The notes: generated from the sequence alone by a model not told the origin. DNA of 31,724 bases from an uncultured Actinomycetes bacterium (GCA_937864205.1 CALMJB010000081.1:1-31724); one strand, 5' to 3'; positions 23,525-31,204 are shown, counted from the stretch's first letter. Program-made: numbers and translations.

Positions 23525-24205
23525 CTAATCTTCAAATTTATAACCTAAACCCCTAACAGTTTGTATGTAAGTTGGATTTGCTGGATCAGATTCTAATTTT
23601 GCACGTAATCTTTTAATATGAACATCTAAAGTCTTGGTGTCTCCAAAGTAGTCACTTCCCCAAACTCGATCAATTAGTTGTGCGCGGGTTAAAACCCGAC
23701 CATTATTTCTCACCAAAAATTCCAATAATTCAAACTCTTTTAACGGTAAGGCAATACTTTCACCATTGATTGAAACCTGATGCCGCTCGACATCTATTCG
23801 CACTGGTCCAGCGGTCAAAGTGCCATTAGTTGCAGTTGGGGTATCGAAATTTCTCCGCAACACAGCTTTAATTCGTGCGACTAATTCCGCTTTAGAATAA
23901 GGCTTTGTTACGTAATCATCGGCACCTAATTCAAGTCCTACGACTTTATCCACTTCGGTGTCTTTAGCTGTCAAAATTATTATTGGCACGGCTGATTTCG
24001 CTCTTAATTGTTTACAAACTTCTGTTCCAGAAATTCCAGGTAACATCAAATCCAGTAAAACTAAATCGGCACCATTCTTTTCATAAGCCGATATTGCACC
24101 ATCTCCAGTATCTGCTACATAAACTTCGTAACCTTCTTTTGTAAGTAAATAAGAGAGTGCATCTGAAAAAGATGCTTCATCTTCAACCACCAATATTTTT
24201 GTCAA
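23525..24205 (-). CDS. regX3: RegX3-like OmpR-family response regulator
   Basis: A 226-residue two-component response regulator. The receiver domain (1-120) has the acidic pair in VVEDEASF, phospho-acceptor Asp52 in LVLLDLMLPG, Thr79 in IIILTAKD and Lys101 in YVTKPY. The C-terminal winged helix (about 130-226) has LKEFELLEFLVRNNGRVLTR, DRVWGSDYFGDTKTLDVHIKRLRAKLE and the RGLGYKFED ending. High similarity and the senX3/gpm/mshA neighbourhood identify it with RegX3, the phosphate-limitation regulator of actinobacteria. The start is TTG with AAGGGG (24214-24219) 8 nt upstream. It follows senX3 by 25 nt. Confidence 0.92.
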   Translation of the reverse strand: MTKILVVEDEASFSDALSYLLTKEGYEVYVADTGDGAISAYEKNGADLVLLDLMLPGISGTEVCKQLRAKSAVPIIILTAKDTEVDKVVGLELGADDYVTKPYSKAELVARIKAVLRRNFDTPTATNGTLTAGPVRIDVERHQVSINGESIALPLKEFELLEFLVRNNGRVLTRAQLIDRVWGSDYFGDTKTLDVHIKRLRAKLESDPANPTYIQTVRGLGYKFED

Positions 24206-24230
24206 TTTTTATTCCCCTTGCTTTTTAGAT

Positions 24231-25349
24231 TCAAGATTTTTCATTTGCAACATCTGCTGAGGCAGATTCAAAATTTGGCGCTAATGGAAACCTAATTGTG
24301 AAAGTGCTGCCAGCACCTTCAACACTCCAGACCGATAGATCGCCACCATGATTGTTGACTATATGTTTCACTATCGAGAGTCCTAATCCGGTACCACCTG
24401 TCAATCGAGAACGAGCCGGATCAACCCGGTAAAAACGTTCAAAAATTCTCTCTAGATCTTTTTGTGGAATTCCAATTCCTTGATCTGAAACCGACAATTC
24501 CAATAATCCGTCGCTGATTTTTAATGTAATTGCTACCCTAGTTGAATCTGGACTGTAATTAATAGCATTTTCGATCAAGTTATTTACCGCCAATGTTATT
24601 TGTTTAGAATCGCCAATAATCATTGGACTCTTTATCGAATCAAAAACCATATTAATTCTTCTTGAATCAGCTTTTGGCCTAGATTGTTCAATAGCCTCTA
24701 ATACGCATGTTGAAACATCAATCTCTTGACCATTCTTTAGTGGATCTTCATCCTGGAGTCTTGATAAGTCGATAATTTCTTGAACCAGATCAGTCAATCT
24801 CCGAGCTTCTTTCTGCATCTTGCTAGCAAAGTTGGTAATTGCAACTGGATCATCACTTGCGTCCAAAACCGCTTCACTCAGGATTGATAAAGCTCCAATC
24901 GGTGTCTTAAGTTCATGCGAAATATTCGCCACAAAATCCCGACGAATTGCATCTAATCTACGAATTTCACTGTCGTCAAAGATCAAAATAGCGATTAATC
25001 CATCATCGCTAATTCGTAAAACGGTAACTAATAACTCGTGAGTGCCAGCACCAATGGGGCCACGCGGTAATTCAATCGTAGCTTCTTGTTTGTTTCCAGA
25101 TCTTCTTACTGCGCGAACTAAATTCATTAATTCATTATTTTGTAAACGTTGATCTCGAGTTAGATTGAAAGTTGATATACCTGGTGAAGCAAAAATTATG
25201 GAATCACTCCTTGGTGCAATCACAATTGATTCGGCGTCTATAGCGTTTAGTAAAGCTACAAGTTGATTAGAAATCTGCAACGCTGGAGTTTCAGAATTAT
25301 CAGATACTTCCCAATTAGGATCATGACGGTTTTGCCAACGCCACCTCAT
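24231..25349 (-). CDS. senX3: SenX3-like sensor histidine kinase without membrane segments
   Basis: A 372-residue kinase partner of RegX3. Residues about 25-125 form a PAS-like domain (LLNAIDAESIVIAPRSDSII to ELLVTVLRISDDGLIAILIF). The dimerisation helix has the H box FVANISHELKTPIGAL with His145, and the ATPase domain has the N box NNLIENAINYS, the G1 box VSDQGIGIP, FERFYRVD and GGTGLGLSIVKHI. Mycobacterial SenX3 begins with two transmembrane helices; here the protein starts MRWRWQNRHDPNW and none is present. Upstream in frame there is a stop at 25443-25445 and no ATG, GTG or TTG between. TACGAT lies 6 nt before the ATG, so this start is well supported and the kinase should be cytosolic. Confidence 0.92.
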   Translation of the reverse strand: MRWRWQNRHDPNWEVSDNSETPALQISNQLVALLNAIDAESIVIAPRSDSIIFASPGISTFNLTRDQRLQNNELMNLVRAVRRSGNKQEATIELPRGPIGAGTHELLVTVLRISDDGLIAILIFDDSEIRRLDAIRRDFVANISHELKTPIGALSILSEAVLDASDDPVAITNFASKMQKEARRLTDLVQEIIDLSRLQDEDPLKNGQEIDVSTCVLEAIEQSRPKADSRRINMVFDSIKSPMIIGDSKQITLAVNNLIENAINYSPDSTRVAITLKISDGLLELSVSDQGIGIPQKDLERIFERFYRVDPARSRLTGGTGLGLSIVKHIVNNHGGDLSVWSVEGAGSTFTIRFPLAPNFESASADVANEKS

Positions 25350-25355
25350 AGCCTT

Positions 25356-25361
25356 ATCGTA
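25356..25361 (-). promoter_or_regulatory. -10 element of senX3, leaderless type
   Basis: TACGAT on the minus strand, then AAGGCT and the ATG at 25349. It fixes the start of the membrane-less kinase. Confidence 0.55.
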
Positions 25362-25409
25362 GAAGGGCTTTAGGTCCTGGCCTATCGCAACGATACTTTT
25401 TAAGACTTG

Positions 25410-25424
25410 TAACTGTTTCTTAAC
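25410..25424 (-). promoter_or_regulatory. Candidate OmpR-family direct repeat between senX3 and phoU
   Basis: On the minus strand GTTA occurs twice exactly 11 bp apart (GGTTAAG...CAGTTAC), the helical spacing of PhoP/RegX3-type tandem half sites. Only the 4-base core repeats, so the call is tentative. Confidence 0.3.
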
Positions 25425-25436
25425 CTGCCATTTGTT

Positions 25437-25450
25437 ATTTGTTTACAAAT
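25437..25450. repeat. Inverted repeat in the senX3/phoU spacer
   Basis: ATTTGT-TT-ACAAAT, 6-bp arms. A direct copy of ATTTGTT precedes it at 25430-25436. It lies 51-64 nt before the phoU ATG, a possible regulator site. Confidence 0.4.
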
Positions 25451-25488
25451 ACCGGCTCGATCAAACCGTAATAATCCCAAGAAGGGAC

Positions 25489-25494
25489 TACCTT
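25489..25494 (+). promoter_or_regulatory. -10 element of phoU, leaderless type
   Basis: TACCTT followed by TAGACC and the ATG at 25501, the same architecture as the divergent senX3 promoter. Confidence 0.55.
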
Positions 25495-25500
25495 TAGACC

Positions 25501-26154
25501 ATGCGCGATCAATTTCATGATGATTTAGAGGAGATAGGTCAAACCCTCGTACAGCTCGCTAAGTTAGTAAAGCTGGCGATGAGTCAAGCCAGCACTGCAC
25601 TGTTAACCGCTGATCTTGCCGTTGCTGAGAAAGTAATAAAAGAAGATGATGTTATCGACAACATCCAACACGAACTGGATGCAAAAACTATTGGACTAAT
25701 GGCTAGACAACAACCTGTTGCATCAGATTTGCGAACTCTCGTCACTTCCCTTCGAATGAGCGCCGACCTAGAAAGAATGGGTGACCTTGCAAATCACATC
25801 GCTAAACAAGCACGGATGCGTTACCCAAATTCAGCAGTCCCGCCGGAACTATCTTTAACAATTCAAGAAATGGGAAATGTTTGCGGGCAGATTGTCGATA
25901 AGGTCACATTAATTTTGCAAAATAGAGATGCTCAGAAAGCTCTAGAGATTGAAAAAGATGACGACGCCATGGATATTTTGCATCGCAAGATAATTTCTAC
26001 TTTGCTTGACCCAAAATGGCCACATGGAGTCGAAACCGCTATCGATATGACACTGCTAGGCAGGTACTACGAAAGGTATGCCGACCATGCCGTTTCAATA
26101 GCACGTCGAGTGTACTTCCTTGTAACTGGAGAGTTCGCAACTCAAAAGTCTTAA
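25501..26154 (+). CDS. phoU: PhoU-family phosphate signalling regulator
   Basis: A 217-residue all-helical protein of two PhoU three-helix bundles. Each repeat shows the metal-cluster motif pattern: DVIDNIQHELDAKTIGL with SDLRTLVTSLRMSADLERMGDLANHIAKQA in the first, and DDAMDILHRKIIS with TAIDMTLLGRYYERYADHAVSIARRVYF in the second. PhoU links the Pst transporter to the sensor kinase and keeps the phosphate regulon off in high phosphate; in mycobacteria PhoY proteins do this with SenX3/RegX3. No pst genes are nearby. Divergent placement from senX3 suggests joint control. It ends 6 nt from the convergent gpmA stop. Confidence 0.95.
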   Translation: MRDQFHDDLEEIGQTLVQLAKLVKLAMSQASTALLTADLAVAEKVIKEDDVIDNIQHELDAKTIGLMARQQPVASDLRTLVTSLRMSADLERMGDLANHIAKQARMRYPNSAVPPELSLTIQEMGNVCGQIVDKVTLILQNRDAQKALEIEKDDDAMDILHRKIISTLLDPKWPHGVETAIDMTLLGRYYERYADHAVSIARRVYFLVTGEFATQKS

Positions 26155-26160
26155 CAAACT

Positions 26161-26937
26161 TTACTTCTTGCCCTGATTCGCAACAGCAGCAATTGATTTT
26201 TCAGCTGCAACCGGATCAAGATATCTGCCACCTTTTTTAATTGGTTCAAAATCATTATCAAACTCGTACAAAAGCGGGATACCGGTTGGGATATTAACTT
26301 CAGCAATATCCTCATCCGAGATGCAATCGATATGTTTAACAATTGCGCGTATTGAATTTCCATGCGCAGCCACCAATACTAATTTGCCAGCATTTAAATC
26401 ATTTGTGATCTCACTATTTAAATATGGCAATAAACGTGTCACTACATCCTTTAGGCATTCAGTGCGTGGTAAATCTTTTCCCAAGTCAACGTAACGAGGA
26501 TCGTTTGCCTGTGAATACTTATCTCCATCTTCAATTGCTGGTGGCGGAACATCGAAGGATCTACGCCAAATTTTAAATTGTGCTTCGCCATACTGCGTAA
26601 GAGTTTGCGCTTTATCTTTTCCTTGTAATGCCCCATAGTGACGTTCATTTAATCGCCAACTTCTTTTCACCGGAATCCATTGCCGATCACAGTTATCTAG
26701 TGCTATTTGTGCAGTTGTAATAGCGCGCTTTAACAATGAAGTGTGAAGAACATCAGGCAATAGATTCTCTGATTTCAGTAATTCACCAGCGCGTTTTGCT
26801 TCTTGAATTCCTTTTTCAGAAAGTGCTACATCAACCCATCCAGTAAAAAGATTCTTTGAATTCCATTCACTCTCGCCATGTCTTAACAGAATCAACCTTC
26901 TAGTTGATTTTGAATTTTTATTCATGTTGGAATTCAT
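26161..26937 (-). CDS. gpmA: 2,3-bisphosphoglycerate-dependent phosphoglycerate mutase
   Basis: A 258-residue glycolytic enzyme interconverting 3- and 2-phosphoglycerate through a phosphohistidine. LILLRHGESEWNSKNLFTGW contains the catalytic His (residue 20 from this start). RSWRLNERHYGALQGKDKAQ carries the substrate-binding Glu and Arg, and VAAHGNSIRAIVKHI the second catalytic His. The order with senX3-regX3 and with the YbjN-like and mshA genes upstream is that of mycobacterial gpm1. The ATG at 26937 is preferred over 26925, because TAGGTT lies 6 nt before it. Confidence 0.95.
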   Translation of the reverse strand: MNSNMNKNSKSTRRLILLRHGESEWNSKNLFTGWVDVALSEKGIQEAKRAGELLKSENLLPDVLHTSLLKRAITTAQIALDNCDRQWIPVKRSWRLNERHYGALQGKDKAQTLTQYGEAQFKIWRRSFDVPPPAIEDGDKYSQANDPRYVDLGKDLPRTECLKDVVTRLLPYLNSEITNDLNAGKLVLVAAHGNSIRAIVKHIDCISDEDIAEVNIPTGIPLLYEFDNDFEPIKKGGRYLDPVAAEKSIAAVANQGKK

Positions 26938-26943
26938 GTTCTA

Positions 26944-26949
26944 AACCTA
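26944..26949 (-). promoter_or_regulatory. -10-like element of gpmA overlapping the upstream stop
   Basis: TAGGTT on the minus strand, then TAGAAC and the ATG at 26937. It includes the stop codon of the YbjN-like gene. It would allow gpmA to be transcribed separately from mshA. Confidence 0.45.
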
Positions 26950-27426
26950 ATCAATCAAATGCTTGAAGGCTTGCAAATTAGCCAGTGATTCACCGCGCGA
27001 GACTCGCCAAGCCCATTCTCGGCGAATCGCGGAAGAAAACCCAAGTTCAAGCAGCGGATTAAAAGATGTATCTGAGTATTGCAAAACTGCACCTAATATT
27101 CGATCAATTTCTTGCTCGGATAACGCAACCAGTGGCAACCTTCCAACCAAGTAGATATCGCCTAATTCATTGATGGCAAATGCAACCGAGTACATCTGAG
27201 CATTTTTACGCAATAACCAATCATGTACCGCAGCGGTATTTTCATCGGGGCGACGAATCACGAAAGCGTTAATGCTTAGTGAGTGATCGCCAATAACTAA
27301 AGCGCAGTGAGTTTGTAATTTGGTCTCACCGGGAAGGGTGACCATAAAAGTATTTTCATTTGGTTGTTCAAAATCCAACGCATGCGATTCTAGAAAATCT
27401 TCGATTATCGCGGTTGGTTCAGGCAT
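26947..27426 (-). CDS. YbjN-domain protein
   Basis: A protein of about 159 residues with the type III secretion chaperone-like YbjN fold: an N-terminal helix (PTAIIEDFLESHALDF), then beta strands TFMVTLPGETKLQTHCALVIGDHSLSINAFV and NAQMYSVAFAINELGDIYLVGRLPL. It corresponds to the conserved gene between mshA and gpm1 in actinobacteria (Rv0487). Function is unknown; E. coli YbjN affects stress and motility, which may not carry over. The ATG at 27426, 5 nt after the mshA stop, is preferred to the TTG one codon earlier. Confidence 0.83.
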   Translation of the reverse strand: MPEPTAIIEDFLESHALDFEQPNENTFMVTLPGETKLQTHCALVIGDHSLSINAFVIRRPDENTAAVHDWLLRKNAQMYSVAFAINELGDIYLVGRLPLVALSEQEIDRILGAVLQYSDTSFNPLLELGFSSAIRREWAWRVSRGESLANLQAFKHLID

Positions 27427-27431
27427 CAAAA

Positions 27432-28724
27432 TTAATTAATTGCTCTTAAATTTTTTGCTTCAGATTGCGAAATCGCCCAGTCATATACATCTAAAGTTTT
27501 TCGGGCGGTGTGTTCCCATCCAAAGTGCGATGCATGTTTGATAGCACCAACTGATAGCAACAATCTGCGTTGTGGTTCCAGCAATAATCTAGAGATAACC
27601 GAACTCCAAGCTCTTGGGTCATGGCCATCAACTAACGAGCCAGATATTCCATCTGAAACTGCGGTGCGTAATCCACCAACTGCGGTGGCAACTACTGGAG
27701 TTCCACATGCTTGTGCTTCAAGTGCTACCAAACCAAATGATTCGCTATGGCTTGGTACGCAAACTAAATCTGATGCACGATACCAATCAGGTAGATCTAC
27801 TCTTTTGCATGGTGCAACAAAATGAACCACATCATCAATTTTTAGGAACTGCGCTAAATTTTTCAGTCGCTCTGGCTCGCCTTGTCCATTTCCAGATGGT
27901 CCACCCATAACTATTACTGCAAGTTTTGCGCGAAGCATTGGTGAATGTTGCAACATTTCGGCGGTTGCCCGGATCAAAGTTTCTGGTCCTTTATGTGGCT
28001 GAATTCGCCCAACAAAGCTAATTACTAATGCGTCCTCGGCAATATTTAATTTTTTACGCGCAGAATTTTTTCCGCCTCCGGGTGAAAACATTTGTAAATC
28101 TACGCCGGGACTAACTACAAACACATTGTCTGGGCAAGCGTCATAAAGAGAAACCAAAGCTGCCGCTTCAGCATCAGTATTAGCAATTAATCCAGTCGCG
28201 GCTTTCACAACTTGTGCTTCACCAATTGCTCTAGTTTGTGGTTCAGGTTTTTCTCCGTCGGCCAGTGCTTGATTTTTAACCTTTGCCATGGTGTGCATTG
28301 TGTGTATTAAAGGAATTTTGGTGCGTTCAGAAATCATCCAACCAAGTTGTCCGCTGATCCAATAATGGGAGTGCAACACTTGATAATAATCTGCGGAAAA
28401 TTTGGCGGCATGATGCATAAAACTTGAAGTCAGAGCACAAATTTGCGATGGCAAATCTTCTTTCGAAATTCCTTCATACGGACCGGCTTCAAGATTGAAA
28501 ACATTTACACCCGGTGCAATTTCAACTGAGTCTGCAGAATTAGAACTGGTCTTTCGGGTAAAGATATCAACTGCGACATTAGCTTGTGCCATCTTTTTGG
28601 CAGTTTCAGTTACATAAACATTCATTCCGCCAGCATCGCCGATTCCAGCCTGATCTAGCGGAGATGTGTGCACCATCAAAGTTGCAATTCGCGCAGGTTG
28701 CGAAGAGTTTGATTTCACCGCCAT
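27432..28724 (-). CDS. mshA: D-inositol-3-phosphate glycosyltransferase MshA
   Basis: First enzyme of mycothiol synthesis: it transfers GlcNAc from UDP-GlcNAc to 1L-myo-inositol-1-phosphate. It is a 430-residue GT-B fold, GT4-family protein. The N-terminal domain has HTSPLDQAGIGDAGGMNVYV, the MshA signature, and HSHYWISGQLGW. The C-terminal domain has VSPGVDLQMFSP, FVGRIQPHKGPETLI and the donor-site PSHSESFGLVALEAQACGTPVVA with the EX7E pair. Mycothiol is restricted to actinobacteria, so this gene is good taxonomic evidence. It heads the mshA/YbjN-like/gpmA run. Confidence 0.95.
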   Translation of the reverse strand: MAVKSNSSQPARIATLMVHTSPLDQAGIGDAGGMNVYVTETAKKMAQANVAVDIFTRKTSSNSADSVEIAPGVNVFNLEAGPYEGISKEDLPSQICALTSSFMHHAAKFSADYYQVLHSHYWISGQLGWMISERTKIPLIHTMHTMAKVKNQALADGEKPEPQTRAIGEAQVVKAATGLIANTDAEAAALVSLYDACPDNVFVVSPGVDLQMFSPGGGKNSARKKLNIAEDALVISFVGRIQPHKGPETLIRATAEMLQHSPMLRAKLAVIVMGGPSGNGQGEPERLKNLAQFLKIDDVVHFVAPCKRVDLPDWYRASDLVCVPSHSESFGLVALEAQACGTPVVATAVGGLRTAVSDGISGSLVDGHDPRAWSSVISRLLLEPQRRLLLSVGAIKHASHFGWEHTARKTLDVYDWAISQSEAKNLRAIN

Positions 28725-28755
28725 AGTTTATCGGCTTATTTAATGTACAAAATAC

Positions 28756-29685
28756 TTAAATTGTTGCGACTACTTGTCCGACAACTTGATCGCCACCGGT
28801 TATTTTCACAGTTTCATCTGGCATCGGCACATTCCATCTTTGAAAAATCTCTTGAATTATTGGAGCAACCGGACGCCAAGAACCATCGATAATTTTCATC
28901 GCAATTGTTCGACCATCACTTAGCGCACAAACTTCAACACCCTCAGCGCCCTCTTTCATAAATAATCCGGGTACCGCTTTCATCATTCGCGTTGTTAATC
29001 GATTTTCACCAGCCACTAATTCTGGATATTTCTGACATGCCGCAACGATTTGCTGATGAATAGGATCTGAAGATCTAACTAATTTATTTATTGCTTTTGC
29101 TAATCCAGTAATTGAGAATCCAAATAATGGTGCACCACAGCCATCAATCGACGTTATTGCAATTTGCTCGCCAGACATTTCTTCAATTTCGGCTTTGATG
29201 GCAATTTGTAGGGGATGATCCTGATTTAAATAAGTATGTTTATCCCAGCCTCTTGCTATGCAGGTGGCCAACATTCCAGAATGCTTCCCACTGCAGTTAT
29301 GCGTAATTCGCTCGGCAGGTTTTGTTCCCCAATTAATTCGCTCGATTTCGCCAAGTGGCCGATCTTTAGCATTCTGTAAATCTGATTCTGAAAGTCCGTG
29401 CTCACTCAGAATAGATCTAGCAACTTCGATATGTGCGGATGAACCAGAATGACTTGCGCAAATAAGTGCTAATTGTTTTTGATTTACTTGTAATCCATTT
29501 CTTAACATCGCCGCGGCTTGTAATGATTTCAGCGCTGAACGAGCAAAAATAATTGCTTTCGCATCACCTTTTTTGATTAAGACTTGGCCATCTTTATCAA
29601 GCGCGACCAAATGACCAAAATGAATTGATTCGGTGAAACCTGAACGAGTAACAATTGCAAGTTGCTCGCAACCAGAATTATTAAT
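28756..29685 (-). CDS. Asparaginase (AnsA-like family), start codon atypical
   Basis: Protein of the actinobacterial L-asparaginase II family (PF06089-type). Motifs: FARSALKSLQAAAML, ICASHSGSSAHIEVA, RITHNCSGKHSGMLATC, ITSIDGCGAPLFGFSI and RLTTRMMKAVPGLFMKEGAEGV. The first usual start is TTG at 29610. In-frame sequence upstream, CEQLAIVTRSGFTESIHFGH, is the conserved N-terminus of this family and must be translated. Between the in-frame stop at 29701-29703 and 29610 there is no ATG, GTG or TTG; ATT at 29685, overlapping the upstream stop as ATTAA, is the best candidate, with AGG 6 nt before it. A second ATT lies at 29655. The start is uncertain; the family call is firm. Confidence 0.85.
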   Translation of the reverse strand: MNNSGCEQLAIVTRSGFTESIHFGHLVALDKDGQVLIKKGDAKAIIFARSALKSLQAAAMLRNGLQVNQKQLALICASHSGSSAHIEVARSILSEHGLSESDLQNAKDRPLGEIERINWGTKPAERITHNCSGKHSGMLATCIARGWDKHTYLNQDHPLQIAIKAEIEEMSGEQIAITSIDGCGAPLFGFSITGLAKAINKLVRSSDPIHQQIVAACQKYPELVAGENRLTTRMMKAVPGLFMKEGAEGVEVCALSDGRTIAMKIIDGSWRPVAPIIQEIFQRWNVPMPDETVKITGGDQVVGQVVATI

Positions 29686-30184
29686 TTGCTGCCTGTCTTT
29701 CTAATGATGACCACAGATGTGCTTGCAAGGTTTGTCCTTCGGCAGCCATGTCATATGAGGTAAAGAGTTGACCATCTACTAATCCATAAAGTCTGGAACC
29801 GGCGGTTACGATCTTTGCAGATGGCGCGGAATAACCTTGATCCATTTCGAGCTGGATCTTGGCACCGTTTGCTACGCCTAACCATCCTTCGACGATTCCG
29901 GTGCTGTGAGCAAGTAATACTTCAATTACATTTTTGTCGCGAATTCTCCAGAAACCAACTTCAGATGCGCCTTGTCCAATCACTTCATCATCGGAATTGA
30001 TTATCCAAGAGCGGGAAAAGTAATTTAAAAAATTTCGGCCATCGTGATTAAAGACCACTTCATGTGAAAATAAAAATGGTGTGGTGGTTGGGTACTCGCC
30101 CCTACCTTTACCGCGCCATGTGCCTAGCAACCAAGCCAGCGGCATTAAATCCGGATGTAGATCCTGCGGAATCGTAAAAGCCAT
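29681..30184 (-). CDS. Nitrobindin-like heme-binding beta-barrel protein (FABP/DUF1794 family)
   Basis: A 167-residue ten-stranded beta-barrel protein. LLGTWRGKGRGEYPT (residues 19-33) is the family signature GxWxGxG. FLNYFSRSW, GFWRIRDKNVIEVLLAHSTGIVEGWLGVANGAKIQL and YGLVDGQLFTSYDMAAEG follow, and the proximal heme-ligand histidine, His156, is in LQAHLWSSL. Relatives bind ferric heme and isomerise peroxynitrite or bind NO. Its ATG overlaps the stop of a 35-aa ORF (TAATG), so the two are coupled. With ygfZ and fur upstream, a role in heme/iron or nitrosative stress is plausible but inferred. Confidence 0.88.
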   Translation of the reverse strand: MAFTIPQDLHPDLMPLAWLLGTWRGKGRGEYPTTTPFLFSHEVVFNHDGRNFLNYFSRSWIINSDDEVIGQGASEVGFWRIRDKNVIEVLLAHSTGIVEGWLGVANGAKIQLEMDQGYSAPSAKIVTAGSRLYGLVDGQLFTSYDMAAEGQTLQAHLWSSLERQAAN

Positions 30185-30291
30185 TACTTATTTCGCCATT
30201 CTTTCCAGAAAACTTTTGCACCAAAATAAATTAAAGCAATAGAAAGTGAAAACGATATCAAAATTAGCAGAATTGAAGTCAGGGTCTCCAT
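30184..30291 (-). CDS. 35-aa single-span membrane microprotein coupled to nitrobindin gene
   Basis: Short ORF of 35 codons, METLTSILLILISFSLSIAL followed by IYFGAKVFWKEWRNK. Residues 4-24 are a clean hydrophobic helix and the C-terminus is basic with two Trp, which fits a membrane protein with its positive tail in the cytosol. Its TAA overlaps the next ATG in TAATG, and it fills nearly all of the space between ygfZ and the nitrobindin-like gene, which would otherwise be the longest same-strand gap in this operon. No family is recognised. Coupling and composition make it a likely real gene. Confidence 0.6.
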   Translation of the reverse strand: METLTSILLILISFSLSIALIYFGAKVFWKEWRNK

Positions 30292-30303
30292 TATTTATCT
30301 AGT

Positions 30304-31197
30304 TTACTTATCAATAGTGGCGGTAATGTCTTTAATGTTCAAAGTCGCATCATCTGGTGTATTTCGCTTGACGACCGCTAATGCAATTGGTCCTAATTCA
30401 TAATGTCGCACCACCGTACCGATAAAACCAACCTCTTTTCCATCTAATTCAATTGGATCGGCAGATTTAGGAAGTTCAACCATAGAGCCATCTAAATGAA
30501 GTAAAACTAATTTTCGCGGCGGCTGACCAAGATTAAATACTTTGGCAACGGTTTCCTGTCCGCGATAACAACCTTTATTCATGTGCACAGCTCGATTTAA
30601 AAATCCAAGTTCATTGGGAATCGATTTGTAATCAGTTTCAAATAAAATCCGAGCGCGATGTGCTGCCACTCGTTCTGCTTCTAATGCCCAGATTCCAACT
30701 TGGTGTGCGGAACTATTCAATTTTGTAGTCACTTCTGCCAAATCTGCTCTTTTAATGACCGAAAACGGCCCGCCAATTTCATCGGTGATTCCAACATTTT
30801 TAATTACTGCGTATTCAGCGCTTTGATCGGTAACTTCAACCCGCATCATAAATTTCATCTTTTCTAAGTAATTAAGCAATGAATTTTTTTGCTGGGAATC
30901 AAGGTGCAACCAAGTGCATTCGCCATCGTCGACTAAGAAAAATTGCTGTTCTACGTGGCCATTAGGATCAAGAATTAGAGCTTCTTTCCAAATATTTACA
31001 GTTAACTTTTCTAGGTGTTGAGTGGTTAATGCATGCAGCCACGTCAGCCGATCGATTCCGCAGATTGAAATTACCGCGCGATGTGACAAATCTGCCCATG
31101 CTTTTCCTTGCGCTAGATATCTTTGTTCTTGATTTGGTTCTCCAAAGTGCCAGATTGCGCCAGAATCTGGACCATTTTCAACTAAGACTTTTGACAT
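30304..31197 (-). CDS. ygfZ: YgfZ/GcvT-fold folate-binding protein
   Basis: A tetrahydrofolate-binding protein of about 297 residues that helps assemble or repair [4Fe-4S] enzymes. The GcvT-like N-terminal part has ICGIDRLTWLHALTTQHLEKL, and the family signature K-G-C-Y-x-G-Q-E is present in MNKGCYRGQETVAKVFNLGQ with its redox Cys. The ATG at 31197 (MSKVLVENGPDSGAIWHF) is chosen over a frame that opens at 31248, because the longer one would overlap fur by 41 nt and its extra residues are not family-like. TAAATT lies 7 nt upstream within the fur stop. True glycine-cleavage GcvT is excluded by the signature and length. Confidence 0.9.
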   Translation of the reverse strand: MSKVLVENGPDSGAIWHFGEPNQEQRYLAQGKAWADLSHRAVISICGIDRLTWLHALTTQHLEKLTVNIWKEALILDPNGHVEQQFFLVDDGECTWLHLDSQQKNSLLNYLEKMKFMMRVEVTDQSAEYAVIKNVGITDEIGGPFSVIKRADLAEVTTKLNSSAHQVGIWALEAERVAAHRARILFETDYKSIPNELGFLNRAVHMNKGCYRGQETVAKVFNLGQPPRKLVLLHLDGSMVELPKSADPIELDGKEVGFIGTVVRHYELGPIALAVVKRNTPDDATLNIKDITATIDK

Positions 31198-31204
31198 TGA
31201 ATTA

